This document shows, one piece after another, positions 33,420-44,856 of a DNA stretch of 64,000 bases. The notes beneath the pieces were generated by a model, which saw only the letters and a program-made list of their open reading frames with translations, did no database searches and was not told the origin of the DNA. The DNA is taken from positions 31,614,400 to 31,678,399 of the forward strand of contig CM034541.1 of assembly GCA_020002185.1 (NCBI GenBank). The letters run 5' to 3'. The position numbers and the translations under genes were made by a program. This DNA is from Paraescarpia echinospica (taxonomy: Eukaryota; Annelida; Polychaeta; Sabellida; Siboglinidae). Position 1 is the first letter of the stretch. Each line of letters begins with the position of its first letter.

Positions 33420-33718
33420 TCTTTCATGATATTGTATTTTTACATTCTCTTGGGCCGTCCCCTTCTTCATTTTTCCCGGTATTGTCAATGGCATCATTTC
33501 AACATATGCGTTACTTTAGGCTCGTTTCCTGACCTGCCTATACCAGATAAGCTTCTTTTGTTTCAGGAATGTTGCCAATGGCTGTACTTTGACTTCTTCT
33601 CGAATGTCGTGGTTTCTGACATTGCATTTTCCAGCCTTATCCATCTGAGCATTCTCATTTCTGCTACGTGCGGTAGTTGCTCGTTATTCGTTCTGACCAC
33701 CAGGTATACCATAGCTGC
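33420..33718 (-). mobile_element. LINE C-terminal fragment
   Basis: The minus strand reads QLPHVAEMRMLRWI, then with stops and shifts KRSLSGIGR and REK...RRGRPKRM. MRMLRWM...YGHVxR...RGRPKRRW is the C-terminus of a RTE-type LINE. Confidence 0.65.
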
Positions 33719-33719
33719 A

Positions 33720-34110
33720 TCTTGCGACACATACTACAAAGCAGTGCCCAGTTGTGTATATATGCAAGTTATGTTGGATCATATTGAACTGTGGTTCCAT
33801 GTCAGTCACCTGACTAGAAAACGTTATAATTATAAATATTATGCTGCATTAATTTTTTACGTTTTGGTTGCACACAAAATAATATACTGATATCACTGGA
33901 ATAGTTGTTTAGATTCGGGTCAACTGTGTCAACCCGACAGTAACAATGACGGATATGAGTAGGAGAATGTGAGATAATCCAGTCATGTCTTCTAAATTTC
34001 GTGCGAGGATACCGCAGGGAAAGTTTGCATGTATTTGTTTTGTTCATGCTGTGATCTTCCGATAGCGTTGACCACAGTATTAGATGCGTCATGTAGGATA
34101 TGCGCTAGCT
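33720..34110 (+). pseudogene. DCXR: DCXR-like copy E fragment (intron 5, exon 6, start of intron 6)
   Basis: Colinear with the reverse complement of about 39830-40240 in copy C, including intron on both sides of exon 6. So it is a DNA-level fragment, not a retrocopy. It is bounded on the left by a LINE fragment and on the right at about 34111 by another LINE 3' end. Confidence 0.8.
33913..34030 (+). pseudogene. DCXR: DCXR copy E exon 6
   Basis: 118 nt. It reads [19 protein letters not shown], then a TGA stop at 33970-33972, then [10 protein letters not shown]. The donor is CAT|GTATTT (copy C has CAG|GTATTT). Very close to copy C exon 6. Confidence 0.85.
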
Positions 34111-34112
34111 AT

Positions 34113-34255
34113 ATTGGCAAACGTGCTTTTTCTGTAGCTGCACCCAAAATCTGGAATCAACTCCCTATCGCTTTAAAAATCTTCTGAGACTATAGATACC
34201 TTTCGTTAAAAAACTGAAGACTTATTTATTAGAAATTGCATTCCCACCCTAACAT
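34113..34255 (+). mobile_element. L2-like LINE 3' end
   Basis: Reads [20 protein letters not shown], then a frameshifted FVKKLKTYLLEIAFPP-like tail. Same family as 17195-17712. Confidence 0.75.
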
Positions 34256-34259
34256 GTCA

Positions 34260-35469
34260 CATTTTAATCCATATGACATTGTTGGTTTAATGAATGTATT
34301 GCAATTGTGCTGAACATGATGGGTTTGAATTTGCCTGTGGTGTTTTAACAGACGCTGTGCTGTCTTCCTTTCTCAGCCAGGCATTAGAATGTCCATGGGG
34401 GAGTAAAGGAGCTACTAAGCATATTTAAGAAATATGAAATTTAGGATAAACCAACAAGACAAACCAAAACATAAGCGAACCAATAAACCAAGATACACTC
34501 TTACAAACACTCTGACAAACACAATGCCAAGTTCACCAACAAACAACACATAAAATCAAACTGCTGTATGGAATGATGTTTACCGTATGCGCAAAAGGTA
34601 AAACCTACCCCATGCCCAATGTGTAGTCTGCTGTCTTAGCGGATTGAATGTTAATTTTTGGAAGATATCACAAAATTTGGCACATGTGACCTTTAATAGG
34701 TACTAATCAAACCCAGATATAGGACACACCTTTTGGGATTCGTTAATACCCTCTAGTTAGCATCAATCCAAAATGGCCGTCGCCAATATAGGCTAAAACT
34801 CGATATAATCATATTTCAGCTAATAATAGGCAATTTTCGGTTGGTTTGGTGTGCATTATGATAGTTTTATGTATGCCCGATCGATCGAAAAGGGTTTCGT
34901 TATCATCCAAGGTCATGGTCACGAACTATAATATGCAAAAACACTTACATTGGAGCTACTTGTCTTGTGTTAGATGTATTGCATGCTAGATCAGAGCATA
35001 CTATACTAAAATAACTGCCTTCTTTTGTCTCCATGAAGTCAAAAGGTAAAGTCCAGAAGGTCAAGGTGATGACCTATAAGTGCCGCACGATCCGTATATT
35101 GTTAAAAAAAATTAAATAATTCATGTCAGAGTCATGAATGTCATGTCTATCAACATCAGCAATCGATGGCGTTTTGAGATCAACAACATGTTTATTGATG
35201 AAAATGCAACCCGAAATGACGAAAAACAGTATTAAAGAAGAGTAATCCTTTTTAGCATAGGGATTCCAGTATTGAATCAAAAGTGGGCAAAGTCAATCGT
35301 GTCAGGTGTGGAGAAACATTAGATACGGCATGACTCAATTAAGTTCAGTAGCACCATCGTTAGTTGGGAGTTGCTGTCGGAGGAGGACCGGAACAACCAT
35401 AGCAGCTTCATTCACATTTGCATATGTATGTGTAAACGAGGCCTTTCTTGTAGCAAGAACACCTTCATG
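34260..35469. other. No gene recognised
   Basis: Intergenic sequence of moderate AT content. 35300-35469 may belong to the element X remnant that follows (minus-strand frame LATRKASFTHTYANVNEAAM), but I cannot align it to anything known. Confidence 0.4.
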
Positions 35470-36067
35470 TACAGCTTGTTGTGCATCCGCAACTGACCAG
35501 CTCTTCCAGGGTTTTCGCTGCTCAAGGGAGGGGAGTCAATAAAGGCTCCAAACCAGATTCAGACTCAACGCACCCCCAGCAGCCTGGGCTCCGCAAGAGA
35601 CTTGTTAGGCCACGAGAGATTGCCCACACACGTTTCCAGCTTGATAGGTCGCACTTTCGACATGCTCTGTCAGGGCTGCCTTGGTTGGTGGCAGGTATTC
35701 GAACGTGTGAGATGACTGAGCAAATACATGTTGGCGTTGTTGGTTGACTTCCGTCAGAGGGCAGGACAGTGAGACGATCAGGTGACATATCGCGGTTGTG
35801 AGCTCTGGCCTTGTGCTCAACTTTCCATACGCCAATTTCTTTCCCGTGCCAGAAAAGACGGATGTGTTTTCAAACCCTGTCAGGGCATGGAATGTGGGCA
35901 GAGCGTGTGCCTTGACGGGTGCCATGTTGTTGCAGATGTCGTGGATATATCAGAACTTCTTGTCCATTCCAAACGACACCCACAATTTATCCACACCAAT
36001 CTCAGCGAAGAAAGAGATTCCCAGGACTACGATATCATTGTCGTTCGCAATGATCAGTGTGCGCTTG
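35470..36067 (-). pseudogene. Element X protein fragment (PIN/FEN-like repeat-borne family)
   Basis: The minus strand, through one in-frame stop near 35940, reads ANDNDIVVLGISFFAEIGVD, KLWVSFGM, ALPTFHALTGFENTSVFSGT, GKK, then LTEVNQQRQHVFAQ and LPPTKAALTEHVESATYQAG. This is a repeat-associated protein family widespread in marine invertebrates, with a (D)TDxVVL...HAFTGCDT pattern that looks like the acidic core of a PIN/FEN-type nuclease (inference). The cysteine of TGCD is replaced here (TGFE). The upstream part is cut off by the L2-like LINE at 36068. A related copy is at 41690-43830. Confidence 0.6.
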
Positions 36068-36083
36068 TAATAATAATAATAAT
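36068..36083 (-). repeat. (TAA)n, 3' tail of the L2-like LINE
   Basis: Five TAA units on the plus strand, i.e. a (TTA)n tail of the minus-strand LINE at 36084-37450, abutting the element X fragment. Confidence 0.8.
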
Positions 36084-37450
36084 GAGTCAACTTGTAGAGC
36101 GCCATAATTCTAAACAAAAGTCCATTCAGAGGCGCTAAAATAGATTAATACATGAATACTAAAACTAGCTAGTTAAATAAATGATAATACAAATTAATTA
36201 ATTAAATAAATTGCTAAAACCGTGATGCATAATGCATAGGCAATAACATTAGGTGGTAAAAGGATATAGCATTAATTAAAACGTGACATAATATGTGCAT
36301 CATAAGACATAAATAACTTAGTTAAATTATAATAAATTATTAAAAAACACGATGTCATGTACGAGACAACAGACTAAACTAAACATGGAATGCCACACGG
36401 AACAGGTGGGTTTTTAAAAGTCGCTTGAATGTGGCTAGCGCTGTGACTGTCTTTAATTCTAACGGAAGAGTGTTCCACATCCCTGGGGCCGAAACTGAGA
36501 AGGAGCGATCGCCGTATCTGCTGTTGGATGGCGTCACACGCAGGTCGTTGTTGTTGGCGGAACGTAGCGCACGCGCTGGTCGGTACGCGTCGAGCAAGTC
36601 GGTGATGTACGACGGTGCAATGCCATGTTGGGCTTGGAACGAAAGCAGCAGCATTTTGTACACGCTGTTTCACCGGAAGCCAATGGAGCTTGTTTAGCAC
36701 CGGGTTGATGTGCTCTCGCCTGTTGCAGCGGACTATCAATCGAGCTGCTGAGTTCTGCACTCTCTGCAGTTTAGAGATAAGAACGTCTGGGATGCCGAAC
36801 AGCAAAGTATTCCCGTAGTCGAGTCTCGAAATCACCACTGAATGTATTATTCGAGCCGCTGCTTTCTCCGATAGACACGATCGTATGGAAGCAATGTTAT
36901 GCAGGTGAAAGTATGCGGCACGACATACGTGTTGCATGTGACGAACTATCGACATTTCGAACACAACGCCGATGTTGTAGACACTCGGACTAGGAGTGAT
37001 GTCACAGTCGCCGATCTTTATCATGGTGATGCTTTGTTTCTTCTGGTTGGTGCCTGATGCCAAGACGAACGCGACTGTTTTGTCCTCATTGTCTTTCAGT
37101 AGATTGGTGTTCATTCACGCGCGGATGTCGTTGACGCAGTATTCGATTGTATGCAACGATGACAGTCTGTCGTTTTCATCAGTAATGTCGAATTTGATGT
37201 ACAGCTGTGTGTCGTCTGCGTGCTTGTGATAGTTCAAGTTGTGTTATTTGATGATATCGGTGATTGGGGACGTGTAGATGGTGAAAGGCAATGGCCCCAA
37301 TGCTGAGCTTTGGAGGACACCGAAAGCGATATTTGAATGGTCGGAAGCACCGCCTGGTATTTTCACTGATTGTGTTTGATCGATCAAGACTGAGCGGACT
37401 CATTCTAGCGCGGAGCCAGTCACACCAATGCGTTTTTCTAGACGCGAGAT
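36084..37450 (-). mobile_element. L2-like LINE, RT palm to C-terminus
   Basis: Minus strand: LQSSALGPLPFTIYTSPITD (about 37310, degenerate GVPQGSVLGP), catalytic HADDTQLYIKF (about 37220), IEYCVNDIRA, a stop at about 37115, then VVFEMSIVRHMQHVCRAAYF, HLHNIASIR, VVISRLDYGNTLLFGIPD, LQRVQNSAARLIVR, LNKLHWLPVKQR and GDRSFSVSAPGMWNTLPLEL, KTHLFRVAFHV. This is the full C-terminal half of an L2-like RT with an intact ADD core but several stops. About 300 bp of 3' UTR follows to the (TTA)n tail. Confidence 0.88.
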
Positions 37451-37790
37451 CAGCCTTGTGACTCTGCATTTGCCGCATGCAACTTAACTCTCGCATCGAA
37501 CTCTTCCTGGTTGCACGAACTGAGAGGATAGTGGTCTAAAGGAATGGGTGCAATGCGATGTTCGAGTAGAACCCAGACGCCGACGTCACCACTGGGTGAA
37601 CCACATCTGTTGCACTCAGATTGCAGAGGTGGAGGTTCCTGCCCCTGTTGTCTGGAAGAGTATTGTTTCAATATTTATTCAAAGATTGCGAACTTGTTAA
37701 CCGAAGTTGTATATCCCCTTGTCACCACCACCATCATTACTGTACATGATTAAGAGCGGACGAATATTATGCATGTACACGGTTGTGTGA
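37451..37790. other. No feature recognised
   Basis: Flank of the L2-like LINE; the short open frames on both strands have no family similarity. Confidence 0.4.
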
Positions 37791-37810
37791 GTGTTTGTGA
37801 GTGTGTGTGT

Positions 37811-37877
<67 letters not shown>

Positions 37878-37890
37878 GGGGTGTAAGTAA
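37790..37890. repeat. (GT)n microsatellite
   Basis: About 40 GT units with interruptions. Confidence 0.95.
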
Positions 37891-38520
37891 GGGGGTAGAT
37901 TGTGTGGGAATGTCGGTTATGGTCATTTTACTGTGTTTTTTTTATATATACTCTTGTAACGCATCACATGACAGTTTTTCTTTTGAGAAATTCGGTAAAT
38001 ACAAATACAGTAGTATCTCAGGGTGACATTAATTGCGAGATGGCTGTAGTGAGATGACCGTAACACGAGTTTCTATTGTACCTTGTATTTTTGTAACACT
38101 GAAAAGCTAACATCGTCTATGATGGTGTCATCAATTTACCATTAAATGTTTTCTTCTAATCACACCTCGTTGTTGTCTTTCGATCAGTTGAATTTGCTTA
38201 AATACGCATTAGAGGTTAGCGTCTACAATTTAAGTGAATAGTACGATTTCCAATAATCACGCCAGGAAAGCTACCCGTAGACAACGATCGCTGTTTTCCT
38301 AGGAGTTTGACAGCTAGCCAATCCGTTGCTGACAGTGGCGCCATCTAATGGACAATCTAAATGTGTATCAATTGCATGATATTGCGTAGCGTCAAGATTA
38401 GATCTTGCGAGAAAAAACTTCACTCGTTTATGTAGGTTATACGCACTGGGCATTATAATCTAATAATCTAATGTAATATAGGCTTAGTATTACCCATGAT
38501 GTATGTACCGAAAAAATATA
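37891..38520. other. Unassigned; trace of a DCXR upstream segment
   Basis: 38395-38445 (GATCTTGCGAGAAAAAACTT ... TTATGTAGG) resembles the sequence just upstream of copy D exon 1 (59602-59640). GTGGCGCCATCTAATGG at 38335-38351 is CTCF-like. No exon follows. Confidence 0.35.
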
Positions 38521-38526
38521 TGTGAC

Positions 38527-38636
38527 AGCGCACGCAAGCACGTACGCACGCACATACACAAACACACACGCACAAACATACACACGCACAAACACACGTG
38601 CGTGCGTGCGTGCGAGCGTGCGTGCGTGCGTATGTG
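38527..38636. repeat. (CACG)/(CGTG) imperfect inverted microsatellite
   Basis: ACGC/ACAC units followed by GTGC units, so the two halves can pair with each other. Confidence 0.85.
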
Positions 38637-38873
38637 TGCACACCACTCACGCCACAGCCAACGACAGTCAGAGCTTCTGTAGGCGGCAAAACAAAACAAA
38701 TGTCCACGCCTAGGGACTCAGGAGGACATGTTTTGTGTTGCTGATACATTCTATATCATAAATCAACAGCATAAATAATTTTGTAAATTACACAATGTAG
38801 TAGGTCATAAAACAACTACTAGTACACCCTTTTTAATCAACAGCAACAGTTGCAGTTAGAATTAGTTGTGACT

Positions 38874-38879
38874 TTTATT
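38874..38879 (-). terminator. Poly(A) signal AATAAA, copy C
   Basis: AATAAA on the minus strand, 93 nt after the copy C stop codon at 38974-38972. Confidence 0.65.
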
Positions 38880-38971
38880 AAGCACCAACACTTCCAACTG
38901 ACAAGACAAATTTTGAAAGGAAAATCATAGGTTTCATTTCACAAATTTTCTTGGATGTGGCCTAGGTTGAT

Positions 38972-39075
38972 CTACGTGGCCGATCTACTACCGTAAACCA
39001 TCAAAGTAACTCCGTTGATCATATCCGCCTTGTCACTCAACAAGTACAACACGGCGTGGACGACGTCTTTCACCT
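38972..39075 (-). pseudogene. DCXR: DCXR copy C exon 7
   Basis: 104 nt after TTTGCAG. Reads VKDVVHAVLYLLSDKADMIN, then GVTLMVYGSRSAT and TAG; VYGS replaces the usual VDGG. Confidence 0.85.
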
Positions 39076-39895
39076 CTGCAAAGAAAATAATACAATTTCA
39101 TTTAACTTATTCTTTTTTAATTACGACAATATTATTATGATTACATTTATCTGTTCAGACTACACAATAAACAACAAGATACATCTAGCTAATGCCAAGG
39201 AGAGTAAATGCAACCAATGACAAAGGTGTAACTTGTTGATGAGGCACATCATTGATGGACGCAGAATGAAGGCTAACTTGGGGATTTCATTCACCTTAAC
39301 CACCTCCATAAACCGTTAGACCTTCTATACATAGGTGCTTTGAAGTAGTTTGAGACGTAGTGGCGCAAAGTGGGGCTGCTGGTTTTGTTGGCACACAAGC
39401 ACAAGCACAGGCTTCAGCTATTCTAGTGTAATTTTGTGTAGCTGGCCGGTTACACAATTAACGCCTGAAATGGACTGGCATGGTAAACGTGAACATTATT
39501 AACTGATTATGTAAGCAGATTGATTGAACAGATGCTTAGAGCAAAATATACCTACGATAATCGATCGACCCAAAACGACGCCACTCTCTCTGTGAAATCA
39601 CGCCACCGAATAGAATTCACGAATCTGTGTTTGTCATCAGAGAGACATCAATTAATAATGACTGATATATATCCGATTAGTTATGTCTCGAACGTGAAAT
39701 CCAGTAATTGTGTGCACGTTACGAATTCTACTTTCTTCATTAACTTAGGGCCGCCAATCGTGCAGCCGCTGACGAAACAGAGAAACATAGCATTATTGCA
39801 ACGATTTATAGATGTAGCTAGCGCATATCCTAGATGACACATTTGACACTGTTTTCAACGCTATCTGACGTTCACAGCATGAATAAAACAAATAC

Positions 39896-40013
39896 CTGCA
39901 AACTTTCCCTGCGGTATCCTCGCACGACATTTAGAGGCTTTGACTGGATCATCCCACATTATCCTACTCATATCCGTCATTGTTACTGTCGGGTTGACAC
40001 AGTTGACCCGAAT
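39896..40013 (-). pseudogene. DCXR: DCXR copy C exon 6
   Basis: 118 nt, open. Reads [20 protein letters not shown] and [20 protein letters not shown]. Acceptor TTTTAG, donor CAG|GTATTT. Confidence 0.85.
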
Positions 40014-40640
40014 CTAAAAACAGAATTCCAGTATGTTCGTTTTTACGTAAACAAAATTTACCAAATGAATACATCATCAGATTCATAATTATAACGTTTT
40101 CTAGTCTGGTAACTGATGTGGTTCCACAGTTCAGTATGATGCAACATAATTTGCTTACACAACAACTGGGCAATGCTTTGTAATATGTGTCGCAAGATAC
40201 AGCTACGGTATACCTGTTAATATCACAGTTAATTAAATACCCGTGTAGTTAGAATAATAAGAACGATGCTTTTTAAAAGGAACGTACATTTGTATGAAGG
40301 GAAAAGCATTGTTGCCGCCACAATCACAGAAGAATTCGGAAAGAAAAAACAGTGCATTGGTTTGTGATAAATTTGGGAAGAATGGTATTTGGCCTGGTGG
40401 ATCATTTGTAATTTGACACATAACACGGTAAACTATAGTGTTCTACAAAGTGTGATTATGATATGCATAACATATCCAGTAATACTGAGATGGTATCAGC
40501 AAACACCTCTACGACTTACACAATCGTTCTAGAGGCCCCATTTCACTTGATGTATGAATGTCAATTTGTTGTGCATAGTGATGACAACATTGCCAAATAT
40601 AGATTCAAATCAATGGGTGTTATACAGTGGCAAGGTGTTC

Positions 40641-40805
40641 CTGATGAGGACCCAGTTCCAACGCCATAACCCTCATGGCTTGGTCAAGTCCTCCTTTAGA
40701 CACGCAATATGGCATGTGAATTACGTTTCCCACCTTTGAAGCGGTGGAGGAGATGTGTACTATGGCACCTCCCTTTCCTCTCTCCGCCATGCCTTTCGCC
40801 ACTAC
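40641..40805 (-). pseudogene. DCXR: DCXR copy C exon 5
   Basis: 165 nt to the canonical end, open. Reads [49 protein letters not shown]. The expected donor reads CAG|GAACAC; ACT|GTATAA 15 nt downstream would add EHLAT in frame. The acceptor is about 33 nt from a long (TG)n tract. Confidence 0.8.
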
Positions 40806-40835
40806 CTAAAACACAAAAAGTTCGAAATGTATCAG

Positions 40836-41000
<165 letters not shown>

Positions 41001-41059
41001 TCCACAAATGTGTGTAAGTGTTTGTGTGCCTGTTTTTAAGTGCTTATACTCAACAAACA

Positions 41060-41690
41060 TTGATGTACATGTATATAATAATTATTTACTGTATTTAATT
41101 GTGTATTTGACAGTGAACATCTCAAGGTATGTTGTCTTCATAAACAATCTTTACTGTACTGTATATGCGATATAGATCATGACATTATATATTACTATTA
41201 ATATGGTCGTTTTAGGTATGTACCGGGAAAAGAAATTACCAGGGCATGTATGACATCAAAAAAGCGCAATTTATGCTCTCATGATGTTGAAAACTCCTCT
41301 TTGATCCTCTTTGGGGAAAGCTTTTTACAGTACGATTAATCCAGCATTGTAACAGCCTTGTGTCAGGGGGTATGACATCATTAGTGTGTTTGGATTATAT
41401 CAGTAAGGTTAATTTACATAAAAATCAAAACATTTTGATTTGTGAATAAATAAAGGAAAATGAGTGTGATTTTGTAAATATTGTTTTATTCACACAAAAC
41501 ACTACTGAATTTAAATCAAAATATGAGGGACATTAATGGAATTCTCACACAGTGTTATCTAAGAGATCAATCTAAAATAGTAGGACCATGACCAAGCAAC
41601 ATTGCAAAAAAAACAGGGAACAAACTGCAATGGCATACATTCTACGGAATATATACTATCTAGGAAATACATCTAAAACAGTCTCTAAAA
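41060..41690. other. No feature recognised (copy C intron 4)
   Basis: AT-rich; no protein similarity. Confidence 0.45.
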
Positions 41691-43830
41691 GATGTTCGCT
41701 TCCTCGGGCATTTCGTCCTATTCCGGTTGCACTGGAGCAGCATTATGACACTCTTCACCACGACAGTCACGACATGCAGTTACACAACTGAGTCCACTTT
41801 TCCGACAGGAACAAAGATTGGTGCTGCAGGGATTTCTTTACGATATCTTAATGCAGATGTTGTATCGCAGGCACTCCATGCGTAAATTACCAGAAGGTGA
41901 TGAAGAACAGTCTGCTCCAAGTGTCCTATAGCTTCTCTGATATTAATGAGTTTCAAAGGTCTCTTCTGTGCTTTCTTGGATTCTGATCGTAAGTGGATAT
42001 CAGGCATGTCAGTGTTACAGTGAAAGAGCAGAAGAACAAGGACGTCTGTCAGTGTCATCAGCTATCATTGCGGCATGCTGGCCTGCTGAAGCTAGGTCAA
42101 TGGCTGCAGAAATGATCTGTGTATCAGCATCGCTCCCACTCTGAACCACTTTATGACCGTCCAACCTGAGATAGTGGCTAGGTCTTGCTCTTTTTGTTTG
42201 CGAGAAAGAGCTGCTGATTTATGTAAGCGTGTATTTCAGCGCTGATCTCAACATCTACTAAAGCTTTTCCAGCCCTTCTCTGATGCTCGTGGTCTTTCAC
42301 TGAGGGTCCACTTGCATAGCCGTCGAAAATGATGCTATGTATTCCATACTTGTAACGGACATACGAAAGGTACTGCATGATCACGTCTTTGTACGTCTTT
42401 CCGAAGAGCCATCGCACAAGATGAAACAAGGCCCTCCATCTAAGACATACTCGTGTTTCGTACTGCTATCGCCATGGTTACGCCACTAGTCAATATGTTG
42501 GCCAAAATTGCCTTATTCGGCTTACGCATGGCAAAGTATTTGATCAGATATGTCAGGGACGGAGTAAGCTCGTACTGAAAGTAGGGTACTGTGTCTCCGC
42601 ATCTTTCTAGAAGGACCAGCAGTCTTTAAAAACAGAATAAGTGGATCAACATGCACCGTCTGCTTATCGATCTCGATTCCTTTTGTCAAATGAATCAAAG
42701 TGCAGACTGTCCCACTGCGTTTCATCGATGTTTCGTGAACTTTGACGTTATCAAGCATTGCTTGAAGCGACAAACCAACTTCTTTGACCTCGTCACAATT
42801 GACACCGTCACCATCAGTAGCAATTAACCCTGATGATAACGATCTGAATTCGTACCTCTAAACATTAAAGGAATCATGCTGAGCAAGCCAGTTGAAGATT
42901 ATATTCAAATCCTTAAAATCTCGATTACAGCGAGCGCTGCGCTCCCCAACTCCACGTGCTGCTCATTGGTTCTGTGGACAAGTGCATAGTAAACGCATAG
43001 CAATCTCACTGTCTCTGCGATCTATCGTCCTCTAGTTAAACTTCCTCGGCTCTTTATCGATCGGATCATTACTTGCTCAGTAGTGAGATCTGTCCACAAG
43101 CCGTCCCAGTAACGATCGCTGCGATGCATTGTTTGATACCCATGCTCTGAAAATTGTGCATACAGGCGTGACTGGAAGACAGCTCTATCATCCACTTGAG
43201 ATACATACTAGCACTTTTGGCATAGTTGAAGTGGCCGGTGGCAGCAAATAAATTCAGCGTACGACTAACTGCAATCATATGCATATTCAAGCTGTCTATC
43301 CTCTCTGCACGAACGAACAGCTTTAAAGAGTCGATGTGCTTCATATATATCAGCTACAATTTTGCCGTTCTTGAACACTTCTTTTGGTCAAACGTGATGG
43401 CTTCCATGATGTCTTTCAGCTTCATGAGAGCAGGTGACTCGCCAATACTCTCAACACCGATTTCGTGATTTCTAAGTTATTTGTAGTACCAACGTAGCTC
43501 TTCTACTTCAGTCTCCTTCAGTCTCTTGATGGACTCGAGTAAATCGCAGTCAAGTTCATCCAAAGTGAAGTCAAACTCCTCGTGACATTCCGAGTCTCCA
43601 TCACTGGAAACTTCCTCACTTTCGTCCTCTAAAGTGAATCCCCCCCTATCTTCGTCACCCATTTCAACGGTTGTCTTGCGATGCACCTCGACAGGATCAC
43701 AGTCGCCGCCCTGACCTGATTTCCTCGGAAGCACCGCTTCCATGAGTCTGGCCATGAGTGCTGCTTCAACTAGAAAGCGTCCTCTTAGAGTTACAGTCTC
43801 TAGTGGGACCCCTGCATCCACAAATTAATA
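41690..43830 (-). pseudogene. Element X protein, copy 1, broken
   Basis: Minus strand, N to C: acidic N-terminus (43821-43477: GVPLETVTLRGRFLVEAALM ... LKETEVEELRWYYK), then SPALMKLKDIMEAITFDQKK, LKLFVRAERIDSLNMHMIAV, LNLFAATGHFNYAKSASMYL (43344-43069), a shortened WTDL...RSIK segment (about 43020), LSLQAMLDNVKVHETSMKRS (42773), SIIFDGYASGPSVKDHEHQR (42330), TDVLVLLLFHCNTDMPDIHL (42050), VIYAWSACDTTSALRYRKE (41880), and a Cys-rich tail CNCMS.CRDCRGEECHNA (about 41770). TDxLxLL, GPSxKDxEHxRR and HAxSGCDTTS recur in this uncharacterised repeat-borne family; the acidic pattern suggests a PIN/FEN-type nuclease (inference). Many frameshifts. Function unknown. Confidence 0.6.
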
Positions 43831-44830
43831 GCATGATATAAAGGTAATCAGGAACATTATTTAATATGCCAGTGGGAATCTTATACTGTCAATTAAAGGA
43901 AATGAATTTTTGAAAAAGATTGGCACACTAAAACACACGTAAGTTCACAACATAATACATTTGATATAATATATCCACTAATTAGTGTTAAAGAACTTTG
44001 ACATGACAAGATTAAAGAACTTTGACAGTGCATCTATGTACAGATCATGTATGCTTATGTCGTGTCTGTGGTTTCCGACATGGGAAGTCATTGGAATTTG
44101 ACCGAAAAGGGATCTAAAACGACTATAACTTTTTATCCCCAGGAGTACTGAAGAGGAGTTTTCACCATGTTAAAGAGCACAAAAATGCGCTTTGATGAAC
44201 ACCGTAAATGCTTATGTAACAATGTTTTCCGGTTGCCCATTATTTGGACATAGAACGACCATACTATATGCTTCTGGCATTTAAGCATACACTCCATCAT
44301 GTATGGAGGAATGAGTCGGCTTCGTACACATGTGGGCAAGCTTTGTAGGGAGAGAATATATGTTTATGAGTAATGGGCTACATCTGACACGAAAATGATT
44401 TACATCATACATAACTTAGTTGTAGATACACATTAGGCAACATTTTTTGTCAAAAGTTAGCTAGAGGGAGTAATCTAGGGTAATTTAAAAGTAGGCGATT
44501 TGCGAGCGATAATTGGGGACGTTAATGTAATCGGAACGTTGTTTACAAATTAGGTCACTGGCGAAGTTATCGTAACAGGAACAACAATAGAAGAGGGCTA
44601 GTTGAAGTAGTCGTCAATGTAGTTAGATGAATAATTAATACCTGAAATAACAAACTTATGAAGTGTATATTAGTACACAGGAAACGATCTTTGTAAAGAC
44701 TACGTTGAATCTAAGCCTAACTTGAATATATAGTAAGACACGGTGTATCACTGTGAGTTAACTAACTATAACCTAAACAATATGTTGTAAATTGTACACA
44801 TAAATGTATTTTTAAAGACTATATAAAAAC
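43831..44830. other. Duplicated spacer, no confident gene
   Basis: Repeated at 48245-49240. A 68-codon minus frame (44339-44133) recurs at 48727-48521 but only because the DNA is duplicated. Possible 5' UTR of the LINE that follows. Confidence 0.45.
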
Positions 44831-44856
44831 TATTTTGCATATAAATAAATTCGGAT

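Noticed and set aside
35300..35560. Host exon reading LATRKASFTHTYANVNEAAM on the minus strand
   Set aside because: No recognised family and no clear splice sites; it may be element X or chance.
44133..44339. 68-codon minus frame repeated at 48521-48727
   Set aside because: It is kept because the DNA is tandemly duplicated, not shown to be selected; no motif and no ORF context.
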